64,000 bases of DNA from Miltoncostaea sp050250915 (GCA_050250915.1 JBFWNT010000003.1:62001-126000), one strand, 5' to 3'; numbered from the stretch's first letter, positions 1 through 8,863 are shown. Notes: a model not told the origin generated them from the sequence alone. Numbers and translations are program-made.

Positions 1-138
1 TACGCGGCGCTGAGCTACATGATCGGCCGGGAGCGGGTGGAGGCGGAGGTGGCGCAGCACGCCGCCGCGGAAGCGGTGGCGTCACCGATCGGCGAATCCG
101 GCGGTCTGGGTATTGCGCGGGGGCGCCCGCCCGTATGA
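1..138 (+). CDS. C-terminal fragment of an unidentified protein (5' end outside window)
   Basis: Frame 1 is open from the first base to a TGA at 136-138, giving 45 residues that begin YAALSYMIGRERVEAEV. The first part looks helical and charged; the last 20 residues are Gly/Pro/Ala-rich and look like a disordered tail. No family is recognisable from so little. An in-frame stop only 36 bases before the next start, with G/C at most third positions, supports a real 3' end, but a chance open frame in such GC-rich DNA cannot be excluded. Confidence 0.35.
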   Translation, partial: YAALSYMIGRERVEAEVAQHAAAEAVASPIGESGGLGIARGRPPV

Positions 139-173
139 GCGTCGCACCTTCCGGAGTCCGAACGGGAGGACCG

Positions 174-1232
174 ATGCGATCAGCGTGGACGGCCGTTGCC
201 GCCGGGGTGGCGCTCGGCGCCCTGGGGGCGCTGGGCGCGGGCGGGGCGGCGGCCGGGACGGCCCCGGGGGCGCAGGCCGACCAGGCGCCGCCGGCGTTCG
301 ACGTCGTCGCCACGACGAAGGTCGGGTCGAGCCCCGGCCGGCTCACCTACGGCTACGGCGCCACCTGGACGCTCAACGGCGACGGCAGCGTCAGCCGCGT
401 CGACGCGACGACCCACGCGGTGAAGACCGTGAAGCTCGGCCCCAACCCGCGCGACATCCGGGCGGGCTACGACAAGGTCTGGGTGCTGACGTCGACCAAG
501 ACGCAGGCCAAGATCTTCCCGCTGACACCCGACGGCGACCCGGTCGGGTCCCCCATCACCTTCAACCTGGGCTCCACGGTCCATCAGGGGGGCGCCACGG
601 GGATCAACGGCGCCAACACCCTCGGCATCGGATCCGGCTACGTGTGGGCCGCGGGCGTGAAGACCTGGCAGAAGCTGGCCCGGATCGACCCGGACACCAG
701 CAAGGTGGTCATCAAGACCTGGCCGATCCCGGCGGCCTTCACCGCGGCGAGCAGCGCCCTCTGGATGGTCACGCCCAACCAGGCGTCGATCCAGAAGCGC
801 AACCCGTCGAGCCTGGCGATCCAGACGACGCTCAAGGTCGGCGGCTTCACGGGCGGGATCGCCCAGTGGGTGTGGCTCACCTACGGCCTCAACGCCTTCT
901 GGCTGTCCACCGCCACGCCGAACGATGACGGCGGCGTCGCGAAGGTGTCGCCCACAACCGGCCTGGTGCCGGGCGCCGCGAACGGCGACCTGGACATCGG
1001 GATCTCATGCACGGCGGCCGGCGCCGGCGCGGTGTGGGTGGCGCAGCGGGCGGACGCCCTCTCGAACACCCCGGCGAAGCTGTTCCGGCTCGACCAGACC
1101 GACCTGAAGACGGTCTCCTCCGGCACCCTGCCGATCGGCGGCACGCCCGGCGGCGTGCAGTGCGTGACCGTGGGCGGCGGGCTGGTCTACGTCACCGACG
1201 GCGTGGGCTCGCTCTACACCATCCAGCCCTGA
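174..1232 (+). CDS. Secreted propeller-like protein of unknown function
   Basis: 352 residues. The start at 174 is preferred over an upstream ATG at 135 because GGGAGG lies just before it and the protein then opens with a normal signal peptide (MRSAWTAVAAGVALGALGALGAG), likely cleaved after the Ala-rich stretch. The mature part repeats short units such as GYDKVWVLT, GSGYVWAAG and GAGAVWVAQ with a Val-Trp core, as in YncE / virginiamycin-B-lyase-like beta-propellers. No catalytic residues of the lyase could be identified, so a binding or surface role is as likely as an enzymatic one. It stands alone, convergent with the response regulator downstream. Confidence 0.75.
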   Translation: MRSAWTAVAAGVALGALGALGAGGAAAGTAPGAQADQAPPAFDVVATTKVGSSPGRLTYGYGATWTLNGDGSVSRVDATTHAVKTVKLGPNPRDIRAGYDKVWVLTSTKTQAKIFPLTPDGDPVGSPITFNLGSTVHQGGATGINGANTLGIGSGYVWAAGVKTWQKLARIDPDTSKVVIKTWPIPAAFTAASSALWMVTPNQASIQKRNPSSLAIQTTLKVGGFTGGIAQWVWLTYGLNAFWLSTATPNDDGGVAKVSPTTGLVPGAANGDLDIGISCTAAGAGAVWVAQRADALSNTPAKLFRLDQTDLKTVSSGTLPIGGTPGGVQCVTVGGGLVYVTDGVGSLYTIQP

Positions 1233-1246
1233 CCTCTCGCCCGTGG

Positions 1247-1266
1247 GGGGCGCCTGCGGGCGCCCC
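1247..1266. terminator. Bidirectional terminator-like hairpin
   Basis: GGGGCGCC, a 4-base loop (TGCG) and GGCGCCCC form a perfect 8-bp stem between the convergent propeller gene and response regulator; its right edge touches the regulator's stop codon. There is no T tract, as is common for terminators in very GC-rich actinobacteria. Confidence 0.55.
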
Positions 1267-1919
1267 TACGGAGCGGGGCTGCCGAGGTAGGTCAGGACGG
1301 CCAGGACGCGGCGGTGGCCGCCGTCCGCCTGGGCCAGCCCGAGCTTCCCGAAGATGTTGGAGATGTGCTTCTCCACGGCGCCGTCGGTCACGACGAGGGC
1401 CTCGGCGATGGCGGCGTTGGAGCGCCCCTCCGCCATGAGGCCCAGCACCTCGCGCTCCCGCGGGGTCAGGCCCGCGAGCGGCGAGGTGGGCCCCCGGCGG
1501 GCGACGAGCTGGGCCACCACCTCCGGGTCCATCGCCGTGCCGCCGCCGGCGACGCGGCGGACCGCGTCGACGAACTCGGCGGGGTCGGCGACGCGGTCCT
1601 TCAGCAGGTAGCCCACCCCCGCCCCGCCGTCGGCGAGCAGCTCCACGGCGTAGGTCTGCTCCACGTACTGGGAGATCACCAGCACCGGCGTGCCGGGCAC
1701 GCGGCGACGCGCCTCGATGGCGGCGCGCAGCCCCTCGTCGGTGAATCCGGGCGGCAGGCGGACGTCGGTGACCGCGACGTCCGGCCGCTCGGCCTCCACG
1801 GCGCGGACCAGGGCGTCGCCGTCCTCCACCGCCGCCACCACGTCCATGCCGTGGTCGCGCAGCAGCCGGGTGAGGCCGTCGCGCAGCAGCGCGAGGTCCT
1901 CGGCGATCACGACCCGCAT
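1266..1919 (-). CDS. NarL/LuxR-type response regulator
   Basis: 217 residues. An N-terminal receiver domain starts MRVVIAEDLALLRDG, with the acidic pair ED near residue 8, the phosphoacceptor Asp in VAVTDVRLPP near residue 52, and the switch Lys in YLLKDRVAD. The C-terminal GerE-type helix-turn-helix reads LTPREREVLGLMAEGRSN and ends in the recognition helix around VEKHISNIFGKLGL. It is the last gene of the mmpL-like / kinase / regulator operon, and its start overlaps the kinase's 3' end by 13 bases. Its targets are not visible, but the co-transcribed transporter is the obvious candidate output. Confidence 0.93.
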   Translation of the reverse strand: MRVVIAEDLALLRDGLTRLLRDHGMDVVAAVEDGDALVRAVEAERPDVAVTDVRLPPGFTDEGLRAAIEARRRVPGTPVLVISQYVEQTYAVELLADGGAGVGYLLKDRVADPAEFVDAVRRVAGGGTAMDPEVVAQLVARRGPTSPLAGLTPREREVLGLMAEGRSNAAIAEALVVTDGAVEKHISNIFGKLGLAQADGGHRRVLAVLTYLGSPAP

Positions 1920-3514
1920 GGCAGCTCCACGTCGATCACCGTACCGCCGCCGGGCGGGCTGGCGACGGCCATCACGCCGTCGAGCGCGTCGATGCGGCGG
2001 CGCAGGCCGCGCAGGCCGGTGCCGTCGCGGTCGGCGCCGCCGGCGCCGTCGTCGGCGACGCTGACCCGCAGCACCGGCCCGTCGCGGAGCACCCGCACCG
2101 TGGCCCTGGTGGCGCCGCTGTGCTTGTTGGCGTTGGTGAGCGCCTCGGCCACCACGAAGTACGCGGCGGCCTCGACGGCGGCGGCGGGCCGCTCCCCGGT
2201 GTCGACGTTCAGGTCGACCGGGATGTGGCTGTGGCCGGCCAACGTCGCCAGCGCGGCGGGCAGGCCCCGGTCGGTGAGCACCACGGGATGGATGCCGCGG
2301 GCCAGGTCGCGGAGCTCGGTGATCGCCTGCTTGGCCTGCTCGTGCGCACCCGCCACCAGCTGCTGCGCGTCGGGGTCGTCGGCCAGGCGCTCCCTCGCCA
2401 TGCCCAGGTCCATGGCCAGAGCCACCAGGCGGGCCTGGGCGCCGTCGTGCAGGTCGCGCTCGATGCGGCGCAGCTCCGCCGCCTGCTGGTCGACCGCCCC
2501 GGCGCGGGTGGCGGTGAGCACGTCGATGCGCTCGGCCATCTCGCGGCGGTCCTCCTCGTCGCGGCCGCGGACCATCAGGTAGTGCACGCCCACCGCTCCC
2601 GCCAGCGGGATCGCCACCCACGCCGGCCAGAAGTACCCGCCGGGCGTGGAGAGCACCCAGATCAGGACCAGGTACAGCCAGACGGCCGCGGTGATGCCGG
2701 CGTGGATCGCCAGGCCCCGCACCCGCGGCCGCCGCGGCGCCCACGCGAACACCGCGTGGATGGCCAGCGGGACGGCCAGCGTGATGCCCACCCACGCCGG
2801 CCAGAAGTACCCGCCGGGGGTGGTGAGCAGCCAGATCAGGGCCAGGAACCCGACGAGCCCGGCGGTGGCGTAGGCGTGGATCCGCAGCGCCGGGGTGGAC
2901 CCCGGCGTCCGGACGGCGCGCTCGACCTCCCCGCGCTCGCTCATGGCGAGCAGCGTACGGGCGAGCGGCCGCCACGCCGCGGCGGCCGGCCGCACCAGCC
3001 ACACGCCGATGAACGCCACGGCGGCGCCCAGCGGGATGCAGAGCAGCGCCTCGGGCAGGGTGTCGGCCCGGGCGATGCCGACGTCGGGCGGCGCCCAGCG
3101 GTAGTAGGTCACGGCCACCATCAACTGGATCCCCCCGCCGATGAGCCCGATCAGCACCGCGGCCAACGGCACGCCGAGCGCGAACCGCAGCAGCAGGTAG
3201 GCCTGCTCCTTCCACGCGCCCGGGTCGGTGGCCCAGGCGCGCAGGCTGGACAGCACGGAGCCGCGCCACACGGGGTGGGGCGGGCGCGGCACCCGCACGT
3301 CGAGCAGTCCGGCGGCGAGGCGGCGCTCCATGTCCCCCGCGCCCCGCGCGGCGTGCGCGAGGCCCAGGAGGACGAGGATGCCGACGAGCGTGACGATCAG
3401 GCCGAACCCGGCGGCCCACCCCACCACGAGCAGGGTGAGCCAGACGGGGCCCAGGATCAGGGCGCTCGCCAGGTGGCCGAGCGGGCGGAGCACCGCGATC
3501 GCGGCGGTCCTCAT
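1907..3514 (-). CDS. Membrane sensor histidine kinase (HisKA_3 type) with duplicated 2TM module
   Basis: 535 residues. The N-terminal 320 residues hold several membrane segments (about 10-55, 108-135, 155-178, 215-255, 272-312). The phosphoacceptor is His356 in RDLHDGAQARL, followed by a dimerisation helix and a HATPase domain with DDGAGGADRDGTGLRGL as G boxes. Residues 227-253 and 285-311 are near copies sharing PGGYFWPAW, so a two-helix unit is duplicated in tandem. It overlaps the transporter stop by 4 bases (ATGA). The ligand is unknown. It phosphorylates the adjacent NarL-type regulator by all precedent of this family. Confidence 0.93.
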   Translation of the reverse strand: MRTAAIAVLRPLGHLASALILGPVWLTLLVVGWAAGFGLIVTLVGILVLLGLAHAARGAGDMERRLAAGLLDVRVPRPPHPVWRGSVLSSLRAWATDPGAWKEQAYLLLRFALGVPLAAVLIGLIGGGIQLMVAVTYYRWAPPDVGIARADTLPEALLCIPLGAAVAFIGVWLVRPAAAAWRPLARTLLAMSERGEVERAVRTPGSTPALRIHAYATAGLVGFLALIWLLTTPGGYFWPAWVGITLAVPLAIHAVFAWAPRRPRVRGLAIHAGITAAVWLYLVLIWVLSTPGGYFWPAWVAIPLAGAVGVHYLMVRGRDEEDRREMAERIDVLTATRAGAVDQQAAELRRIERDLHDGAQARLVALAMDLGMARERLADDPDAQQLVAGAHEQAKQAITELRDLARGIHPVVLTDRGLPAALATLAGHSHIPVDLNVDTGERPAAAVEAAAYFVVAEALTNANKHSGATRATVRVLRDGPVLRVSVADDGAGGADRDGTGLRGLRRRIDALDGVMAVASPPGGGTVIDVELPCGS

Positions 3515-5712
3515 GCCGGCACCGCCTCGCGACGGCGCCGCCAGGTGCGCTCACCGGCCATCGCCAGCACGGCGGGGACGATGAGGCAGCGGATCAGGAG
3601 GGCGTCGATGGCGACCGCGGCCGCCAGCCCGAAGCCGAACTCCTTCATCCCGATGTCGGTCCCCATCGCGAAGCCGCCGAACGCGACGACCATGATGAGG
3701 GCCGCGGTCACGATGATCCTGCCGGTGCCGCGCAGGCCGCCGCGGACGGCGTCGCCGTTGCGGGCCCCGCCCTGCCGCAGCTCGCGGATGCGCTCGGTCA
3801 GGAACACCTGGTAGTCCATCGAGATGCCGAACAGGAAGGCGAACACGAACACCGGCACCCAGTTCGCGATGCCGCGCACGTCGTGGTCCACGCCGAGCAG
3901 GCCGGCGCCGACGCCCTGCATGAACACCAGGTACAGCAACCCGTACGCCGCGAGCAGCGACAGACCGGACATCAGCACGGCGACGAGCGGGACGACCCAC
4001 GAGCGGAACGCCTTCATCAGGGCGACGAACGTGAGCACCAGCACGCCGGCCACGAGCCACGGGAACGGGCCGTAGATGGCGTCGTCGAAGTCGTTGTTCA
4101 TCGCGGGCTCGCCGGTCAGCAGCACCCGGCCGCCCTGGGGCAGGGCCGCCGCGATGCCGGCCTCACGATCGCGCATCGCGTCGTTGAGCGCCCGTGCCGG
4201 GTCGGAGACGGGGTCGCCCTTCGGCGCGACGCTCATCAGGGCGTAGCGGCCGGTTCGGTCCACCAGCCCGTCCTGGGCGGCGGCGCGGAACGCGGCCGGG
4301 TCGGTGGTGCCGGGCCAGGTGACGCCGCTCACCATGTGCTGCGCGCGCAGGTCCTGCGCGACGCCGTCGAGGGTGCGGATCACCCCGCGGTCGTACGCCC
4401 CGCCGGCGCGGCCGGTGTCGATGACGTAGACGTTGGGGTTGGCGGCGCCGCCGAGCTCGGCGGAGATGAGCCGGCCGGCGTGGACGGCCTCCACGTCGGG
4501 AGCGTCGGCGAGCTGGTCCTGGTGGATGCTCATCTTCGGCGCCTGCATGGCGAGGACCACGACGCCGGCGAGCGCGATCGCGGCGACCGGGGCACCCCAG
4601 CCGGTGATGCCCTTGGCCAGCGGCCCCCAGATGGCGCCCTCGCGGAGGCGCCAGCGGCGCGGGTAGACGCGGATGGCGTCGACCTTCGTGCCGAGCGCGC
4701 ACAGCAGGGCGGGCAGCAGGGTCAGGCCGGTGAGGACGGCGGAGACGGGGACGAGCATGCCGCCGACGCCCATGGAGCGGATGAACGGGACGGGCAACGC
4801 GACGAGCACCGCCAGCCCGATGGCGACAGTGATGCCGGACAGCAGCACGGCGCGCCCGGCGGTGGCCACGGTGCGGCCGGTCGCCTCGATGCGGTCGGCG
4901 CCGCGGGCCATCTCCTCGCGGAAGCGCGAGACCACGAGCAGCGAATAGTCGACGCCGATCGCGACGCCCACCAGCGTGATGACGTTGGTGACGAGGTCGG
5001 CGATCTCCATGCCCTGGCCGGCGAGATAGGTGCCGGCGAACGCGAGCATGATGGTGGCGCCCGCCATCAGCAGCGGGATGAGCGCGCTGACGACGCTGCC
5101 GAAGAACACCAGAAGCACGAGCAGGGCCACGGGCAGCACGATCATCTCGGCCCTGGCGAGGTCGTCCTCGATGATGGGGCCGGTGTCGTGGTCGACGGCC
5201 GCCGAGCCGCCGACGAGGGTGGGCGCGAAGCCGTGCGGCGTGCCGAGCGCCTCCCGGAGCTCCGGGAGCATGTCGGCGGCCTTCTGCTCGTCGATCGGCA
5301 GCGACAGCGTCGCGAACGTCATGTGGCCGTCCTGCCCCACCAGGTCGCGGCTCCCGGTGGTGAAGTAGGAGACGACGCGGGTGCCGGGGACGAGGGCGGC
5401 GGCGCGGTCGAGCGACGCGGTCACCGCGGCGCGGTAGGCGGGGTCGTCGACCGTCAGGTCGGGGTTGCGGAACACGGGCTGGATGTCGCTGGCATCACGC
5501 CCGTCGGAGAAATGGCTCTGGATGAGCTCGAGGCCCTTCTGCCCTTCGCTGCCGGGCAGGGTGGCCTCGGTGGTAGTGACGTCGCCGAGCCGTCCCCCGA
5601 GCATCACCGCGCCCACGAGGAGCGCGATCCAGAGGGGGATGACGACCCAGCGCAGACGGCCCATGAGCCGCCCGTGGCGCTCGAGGAGCGGACGTCCTGA
5701 CTGGCTTCGCAC
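3511..5712 (-). CDS. MmpL/RND-family transporter
   Basis: 733 residues from a GTG at 5712. That start has AAGGGA six bases upstream; an earlier in-frame GTG at 5748 has no ribosome site and would place the 5728-5750 inverted repeat inside the gene. The layout is classic MMPL: one membrane helix at about 20-40, a periplasmic loop to about residue 190, five helices, a second helix plus loop (about 370-530), then five helices (YGPFPWLVAGVLVL onward). The helix motif GVAIGVDYSLLVVSRFREE and its C-terminal counterpart GISMDYQVFLTERIREL carry the proton-relay Asp-Tyr pairs. Such proteins export lipids or hydrophobic compounds. First gene of the operon with the two-component system. Confidence 0.93.
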   Translation of the reverse strand: MRSQSGRPLLERHGRLMGRLRWVVIPLWIALLVGAVMLGGRLGDVTTTEATLPGSEGQKGLELIQSHFSDGRDASDIQPVFRNPDLTVDDPAYRAAVTASLDRAAALVPGTRVVSYFTTGSRDLVGQDGHMTFATLSLPIDEQKAADMLPELREALGTPHGFAPTLVGGSAAVDHDTGPIIEDDLARAEMIVLPVALLVLLVFFGSVVSALIPLLMAGATIMLAFAGTYLAGQGMEIADLVTNVITLVGVAIGVDYSLLVVSRFREEMARGADRIEATGRTVATAGRAVLLSGITVAIGLAVLVALPVPFIRSMGVGGMLVPVSAVLTGLTLLPALLCALGTKVDAIRVYPRRWRLREGAIWGPLAKGITGWGAPVAAIALAGVVVLAMQAPKMSIHQDQLADAPDVEAVHAGRLISAELGGAANPNVYVIDTGRAGGAYDRGVIRTLDGVAQDLRAQHMVSGVTWPGTTDPAAFRAAAQDGLVDRTGRYALMSVAPKGDPVSDPARALNDAMRDREAGIAAALPQGGRVLLTGEPAMNNDFDDAIYGPFPWLVAGVLVLTFVALMKAFRSWVVPLVAVLMSGLSLLAAYGLLYLVFMQGVGAGLLGVDHDVRGIANWVPVFVFAFLFGISMDYQVFLTERIRELRQGGARNGDAVRGGLRGTGRIIVTAALIMVVAFGGFAMGTDIGMKEFGFGLAAAVAIDALLIRCLIVPAVLAMAGERTWRRRREAVPA

Positions 5713-5727
5713 GAGGAGTCCCTTCGG

Positions 5728-5750
5728 TCGTGGACTGACGTCGTCCACGA
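5728..5750 (-). promoter_or_regulatory. Inverted repeat just upstream of the MmpL-like gene
   Basis: TCGTGGAC, 7 bases, GTCCACGA: a perfect 8-bp inverted repeat ending 16 bases before the GTG at 5712. Its position in the leader suits an operator for a dimeric repressor or for the NarL-type regulator of the same operon. Which protein binds is not known. Confidence 0.5.
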
Positions 5751-5818
5751 TCCGTCAGGGGGTGCCGCGCTCCCATGGAGGGGCCCGGCGTCTGCGATCT
5801 CGGGGCTCCGGGCGGGCC

Positions 5819-5842
5819 GGGGGTGGGGTTGTCCCCACCCCC
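5819..5842 (-). terminator. Strong terminator-like hairpin after the methyltransferase gene
   Basis: GGGGGTGGGG and CCCCACCCCC form a perfect 10-bp stem around a TTGT loop, 7 bases past the methyltransferase stop. It separates that gene from the MmpL operon on the same strand. Confidence 0.65.
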
Positions 5843-5849
5843 CGTGCCG

Positions 5850-6728
5850 TCAGCTGCAGACGGCGACGATCTCCACGCCGGCGTCGAGCTGGTCGATGGC
5901 GAACCCGGCGGCGGGGAGCAGGCGCTCGACCTCCTGCGGGGTGTAGAGCCGCGCGCGGCGCGGGTCGGCGGCCTCGCCGTCCCGGACGTACCCGAGGAAC
6001 GTGTCGAGGTACTCGTCCGACAGGATGTTGGGGAACGTGAGGTAGGCGCGCCCGCCGCGCTTCAGCACCCGGCGGATCTCGCGGAGCATCGCGAACGCGT
6101 GCTCCCGCTCGAGGTGCTGGAGCACCAGGACCGAGTAGACGAGGTCGACGGCGTCGTCCCCCACGGGGAGGCGGGTGCCGTCGACGGTCACGAAGCTGAT
6201 GTTGGGTGCCTCGCCACCGATCCGCTCGCGCGCGAGCGCCAGCATCTGAGGCGACGAGTCGGCGGCGAGCAGCCGGCGGCACGAGGGGGCGACGTAGCGG
6301 GCGACCCGGCCGACGCCGCAGCCGACGTCGAGCACGACGTCCTGCGGGCCGAAGAGATCCTGGAGCGTCTCCGCCTGCTGCCGCCCGGACGACTCGAACA
6401 CCGCCGGGTCGGCGGTCGTGAAGATCTCCTCCATCGCCGCCTCGAGGTCGGGCGGCGACCACACCGCAGGGGCGCCGTTGCCGTCGGGGTGGCCCGCCCA
6501 GGCGCCGCCGGGGGGCGGAGCCGCGCCGTCGACCGGCACGCCGACGCGCTGCTCCAGCCGCTCGAGGCGGCGGGCGGTGTCGAGGTTCACGGTGTGCTGG
6601 ACGACCGAGTACGGCCGCAGCACACGGGCGAGCGCGCGCCGGTAGGCCCGGCCGGCCGCGCCGAACCGGGATGGCCCGAGGCCGACGACGGGCCCCTCTG
6701 GCGGTGTCGGCCCCTGCTCCACGCGCAT
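5850..6728 (-). CDS. Class I SAM-dependent methyltransferase
   Basis: 292 residues from the ATG at 6728, which directly follows GGGGAGGGG; an in-frame ATG further upstream at about 6794 has no such site. The C-terminal half is a methyltransf_11/25 Rossmann fold: motif I VVLDVGCGVGRVARYV, the acidic end of beta-2 in LLAADSSPQML, DLVYSVLVLQHL after beta-4, and a RVLKRGGRAYLTFP post-motif. The N-terminal 120 residues are Arg-rich with a coiled-coil-like TARRLERLEQRV stretch, as in glycan or lipid methyltransferases, but the substrate is unknown. It is monocistronic, between a degenerate gene and a strong hairpin. Confidence 0.85.
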   Translation of the reverse strand: MRVEQGPTPPEGPVVGLGPSRFGAAGRAYRRALARVLRPYSVVQHTVNLDTARRLERLEQRVGVPVDGAAPPPGGAWAGHPDGNGAPAVWSPPDLEAAMEEIFTTADPAVFESSGRQQAETLQDLFGPQDVVLDVGCGVGRVARYVAPSCRRLLAADSSPQMLALARERIGGEAPNISFVTVDGTRLPVGDDAVDLVYSVLVLQHLEREHAFAMLREIRRVLKRGGRAYLTFPNILSDEYLDTFLGYVRDGEAADPRRARLYTPQEVERLLPAAGFAIDQLDAGVEIVAVCS

Positions 6729-6823
6729 CCCCTCCCCGTCCGGACGACTCCACAAACCATACCGGGGATGGTTCGGTATTCGTGAGGCGCCCTTCATCCA
6801 CCGGCGCCCCGGGGTGGCCAGGG

Positions 6824-7224
6824 TCACCCCCCGGACAGGTTCCCGGCGCGCTCCCGTCTCACCCCTTCGATGAACGAGGTGGAGGCGTTGGCTCGGGCGC
6901 GACCCCACGAGCGACCGGGGTGAGGCGCCGCAGGAGGAGCCGGCTCACGGCGGGGCGCCAGGTCGCCGACGCGGGACACCAGGCGCCGCGGGCGCTCCGC
7001 CTCCAGGCACTCCATCTCCAGGCGCACCCGGTACGGCAGGAGCCCGCGCACCAGCAGCCGCACCCGCTTGCCCGGCACCGGCGGCCCCTCGTCGCCCCGG
7101 CGCGCAGGCGGAACGACCGCCACCACTCCGGGTAGGGGAGCGCCTCCCCCAGGACGTCCCACGTCAGCTCCGGGTCGGCGGGGACCTGCCAGCGGGCCAG
7201 GAAGCGGTACGGGAAGTCGCCCAC
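6824..7224 (-). pseudogene. Frameshifted SRPBCC (polyketide cyclase-like) remnant
   Basis: A GTG at 7224, 5 bases past the stop of the acetolactate-synthase-like gene, opens VGDFPYRFLARWQVPADPEL and runs to PYPEWW, the N-terminal pattern of SRPBCC cyclase/dehydrase proteins. The matching continuation (VAVVPP...PYRVRLEMECLEAERPRRL) lies in another frame from about 7117 down, so a frameshift sits at the Trp-Trp codons. After about 6950 neither frame keeps the family pattern, which suggests further damage. A sequencing error at one site is possible but would not restore the C-terminus. The 95 bases between this and the methyltransferase show nothing else. Confidence 0.6.
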
Positions 7225-7228
7225 GGCG

Positions 7229-8863
7229 TCAGGCCCCGAGCGCCGGCTCCCCGAGGTTGGCGAGGCGGGCGTTCTGGCGGTAGTCGATCGGGACCGTGAC
7301 CAGGGACGGGCCGTCCTCCGCGATCGCCGCGCGCAGCGCGTCCCCCACCGCCGCGGCGTCGGTCGCGTGGCGGTGGCTCCAGCCGAACGCGCGGGCCAGG
7401 TCGCCCCATGCCGGGTTGCCGAACTCGATCGCGTGGGTGCGGCCGAAGCGGCGCTCCTGCTTCCACCCGATCACCCCGTACGCCCCGTCCACCCACACCA
7501 CCACGTTCACCGGCAGCCCCAGGCGGGTGGCCGTCTCCATCTCCTGCACGTTCATCATGAAGCCGCCGTCGCCCGAGACGCTCACCACGTTGACGTCCGG
7601 CCGGGCCATCGCCGCCGCGATCGCCCCCGGCAGGCCGATGCCCATCGTCGCGAAGCCGTTGCTGATGATCACCGTGTTCGGCTCGTACGCCGGGAACAGG
7701 CGCCCCAGCCACAACTTGTGGGCCCCCACGTCGGAGACCAGGACGTCGTCCGGGGCCATCGCATCGCGGATCGCCACGATCGCCGCCTGCGGGCTCACCA
7801 CCCCCGGGCGCTCCGCCAGCGCCCGCAGCTCGGTGGTCACCGACACGCGCAGGCGCGTCGCGAACGCGGGCTCCTCCCCCGCCGGCAGCTCGGCGGCCAG
7901 CGCGTCGAGGGCGTCGCCGATGCTGGCGACCACCTCCACCTCCGGGATGTAGTGCGTGTCCACCTCGGCGGGCCGGGCGTCGACGTGGACGATCCGCTTG
8001 TCGTTCGCCGGGTTCCACCCCGCCGGGCCGAACTCGACGAGGTCGTAGCCGACGCACACCACCACGTCCGCCTCGTCGAGCCCGGCGGTCATCGAGTCGC
8101 GCGCCTGCAGCCCGACCGCGGGCAGGGAGAGGAGCGAGCGGTCGTCCAGGGCGCCCTTGCCCATGAACGTCGGGCTCGCCGGGATCCCCGCGTGCCCGCA
8201 GAGGGCGCGCAGGCTGGGCGACGCGCCCGCGCGGATCACGCCGTTGCCCGTGATGATCACCGGCCGGCGCGCCCCGCGGATCACGGCCGCCGCCGCCCGC
8301 ACCGCGTCCGGGTCGGGCAGGCTCACACCCGGCGCGCTCCGCCCCAGCGGCCGGCTCCCGGACGGCAGGTCGGCCGCCGCGATCGTCTCCGACAGCTCGA
8401 GGTGCGTCGGGCCCGGGCGCTCCGCCTCCGCCAGCTTGAAGGCCTTGCGCACCACCTCCGGCACCGTCTCCGGGCGCTCGATGCGGGCGTTCCACTTGGT
8501 GACCGGCCGCAGGACGTCCACCACGTCCACGTACTGGTGACTCTCCTTGTGGACCAGGTCCAGCCGCACCTGCCCCGTGATCGCCACCATCGGGGCGTAG
8601 TCGAGGTAGGCGTCGCCGATCCCGGTGATCAGGTTCGTCGCGCCCGGCCCGAGGGTCCCCAGGCACAGGCCCGCCCGGCCCGTGAGGCGTCCGTGGACGT
8701 CGGCCATGAACGCGGCGCCCTGCTCGTGGCGGACGATCACGATCTCGATCGGCGACTCCCGCAGGGCCTCGACGATCTCGAGGGTCTCCTCGCCGGGGAT
8801 CGCGTAGATCCGCTCGACGCCCTCGGCCTCCAGGCACCGCACCATCAGCTCCGCCGCCTGCAC
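7229..8863 (-). CDS. Acetolactate synthase large-subunit-like ThDP enzyme
   Basis: 544 residues, the normal length. The N-terminal Pyr domain has the catalytic Glu47 in IVRHEQGAAFMA; the middle domain spans roughly 190-330; the C-terminal PP domain carries the Mg-ThDP motif GDGGFMMNVQEMETA near residue 440. Enzymes of this family decarboxylate pyruvate and transfer the hydroxyethyl unit to a 2-oxoacid. No ilvN (regulatory subunit) or ilvC lies nearby, so this may be a stand-alone catabolic or divergent member rather than the branched-chain amino acid enzyme. The only partner in its transcript is the broken SRPBCC gene. Confidence 0.85.
   Translation of the reverse strand: MQAAELMVRCLEAEGVERIYAIPGEETLEIVEALRESPIEIVIVRHEQGAAFMADVHGRLTGRAGLCLGTLGPGATNLITGIGDAYLDYAPMVAITGQVRLDLVHKESHQYVDVVDVLRPVTKWNARIERPETVPEVVRKAFKLAEAERPGPTHLELSETIAAADLPSGSRPLGRSAPGVSLPDPDAVRAAAAVIRGARRPVIITGNGVIRAGASPSLRALCGHAGIPASPTFMGKGALDDRSLLSLPAVGLQARDSMTAGLDEADVVVCVGYDLVEFGPAGWNPANDKRIVHVDARPAEVDTHYIPEVEVVASIGDALDALAAELPAGEEPAFATRLRVSVTTELRALAERPGVVSPQAAIVAIRDAMAPDDVLVSDVGAHKLWLGRLFPAYEPNTVIISNGFATMGIGLPGAIAAAMARPDVNVVSVSGDGGFMMNVQEMETATRLGLPVNVVVWVDGAYGVIGWKQERRFGRTHAIEFGNPAWGDLARAFGWSHRHATDAAAVGDALRAAIAEDGPSLVTVPIDYRQNARLANLGEPALGA

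Noticed and set aside
2120..3814. A 560-codon open frame on the + strand opposite the histidine kinase
   Set aside because: It is the low-information complement of a clear kinase: composition is Arg/Gly/His/Gln-rich without any domain, as expected when GC-rich third positions suppress stop codons on the other strand.
3882..5700. A 600-codon + strand frame opposite the MmpL-like gene
   Set aside because: Composition is Gly/Asp/His/Arg repeats typical of antisense to membrane-helix codons; the minus strand has both MMPL motifs.
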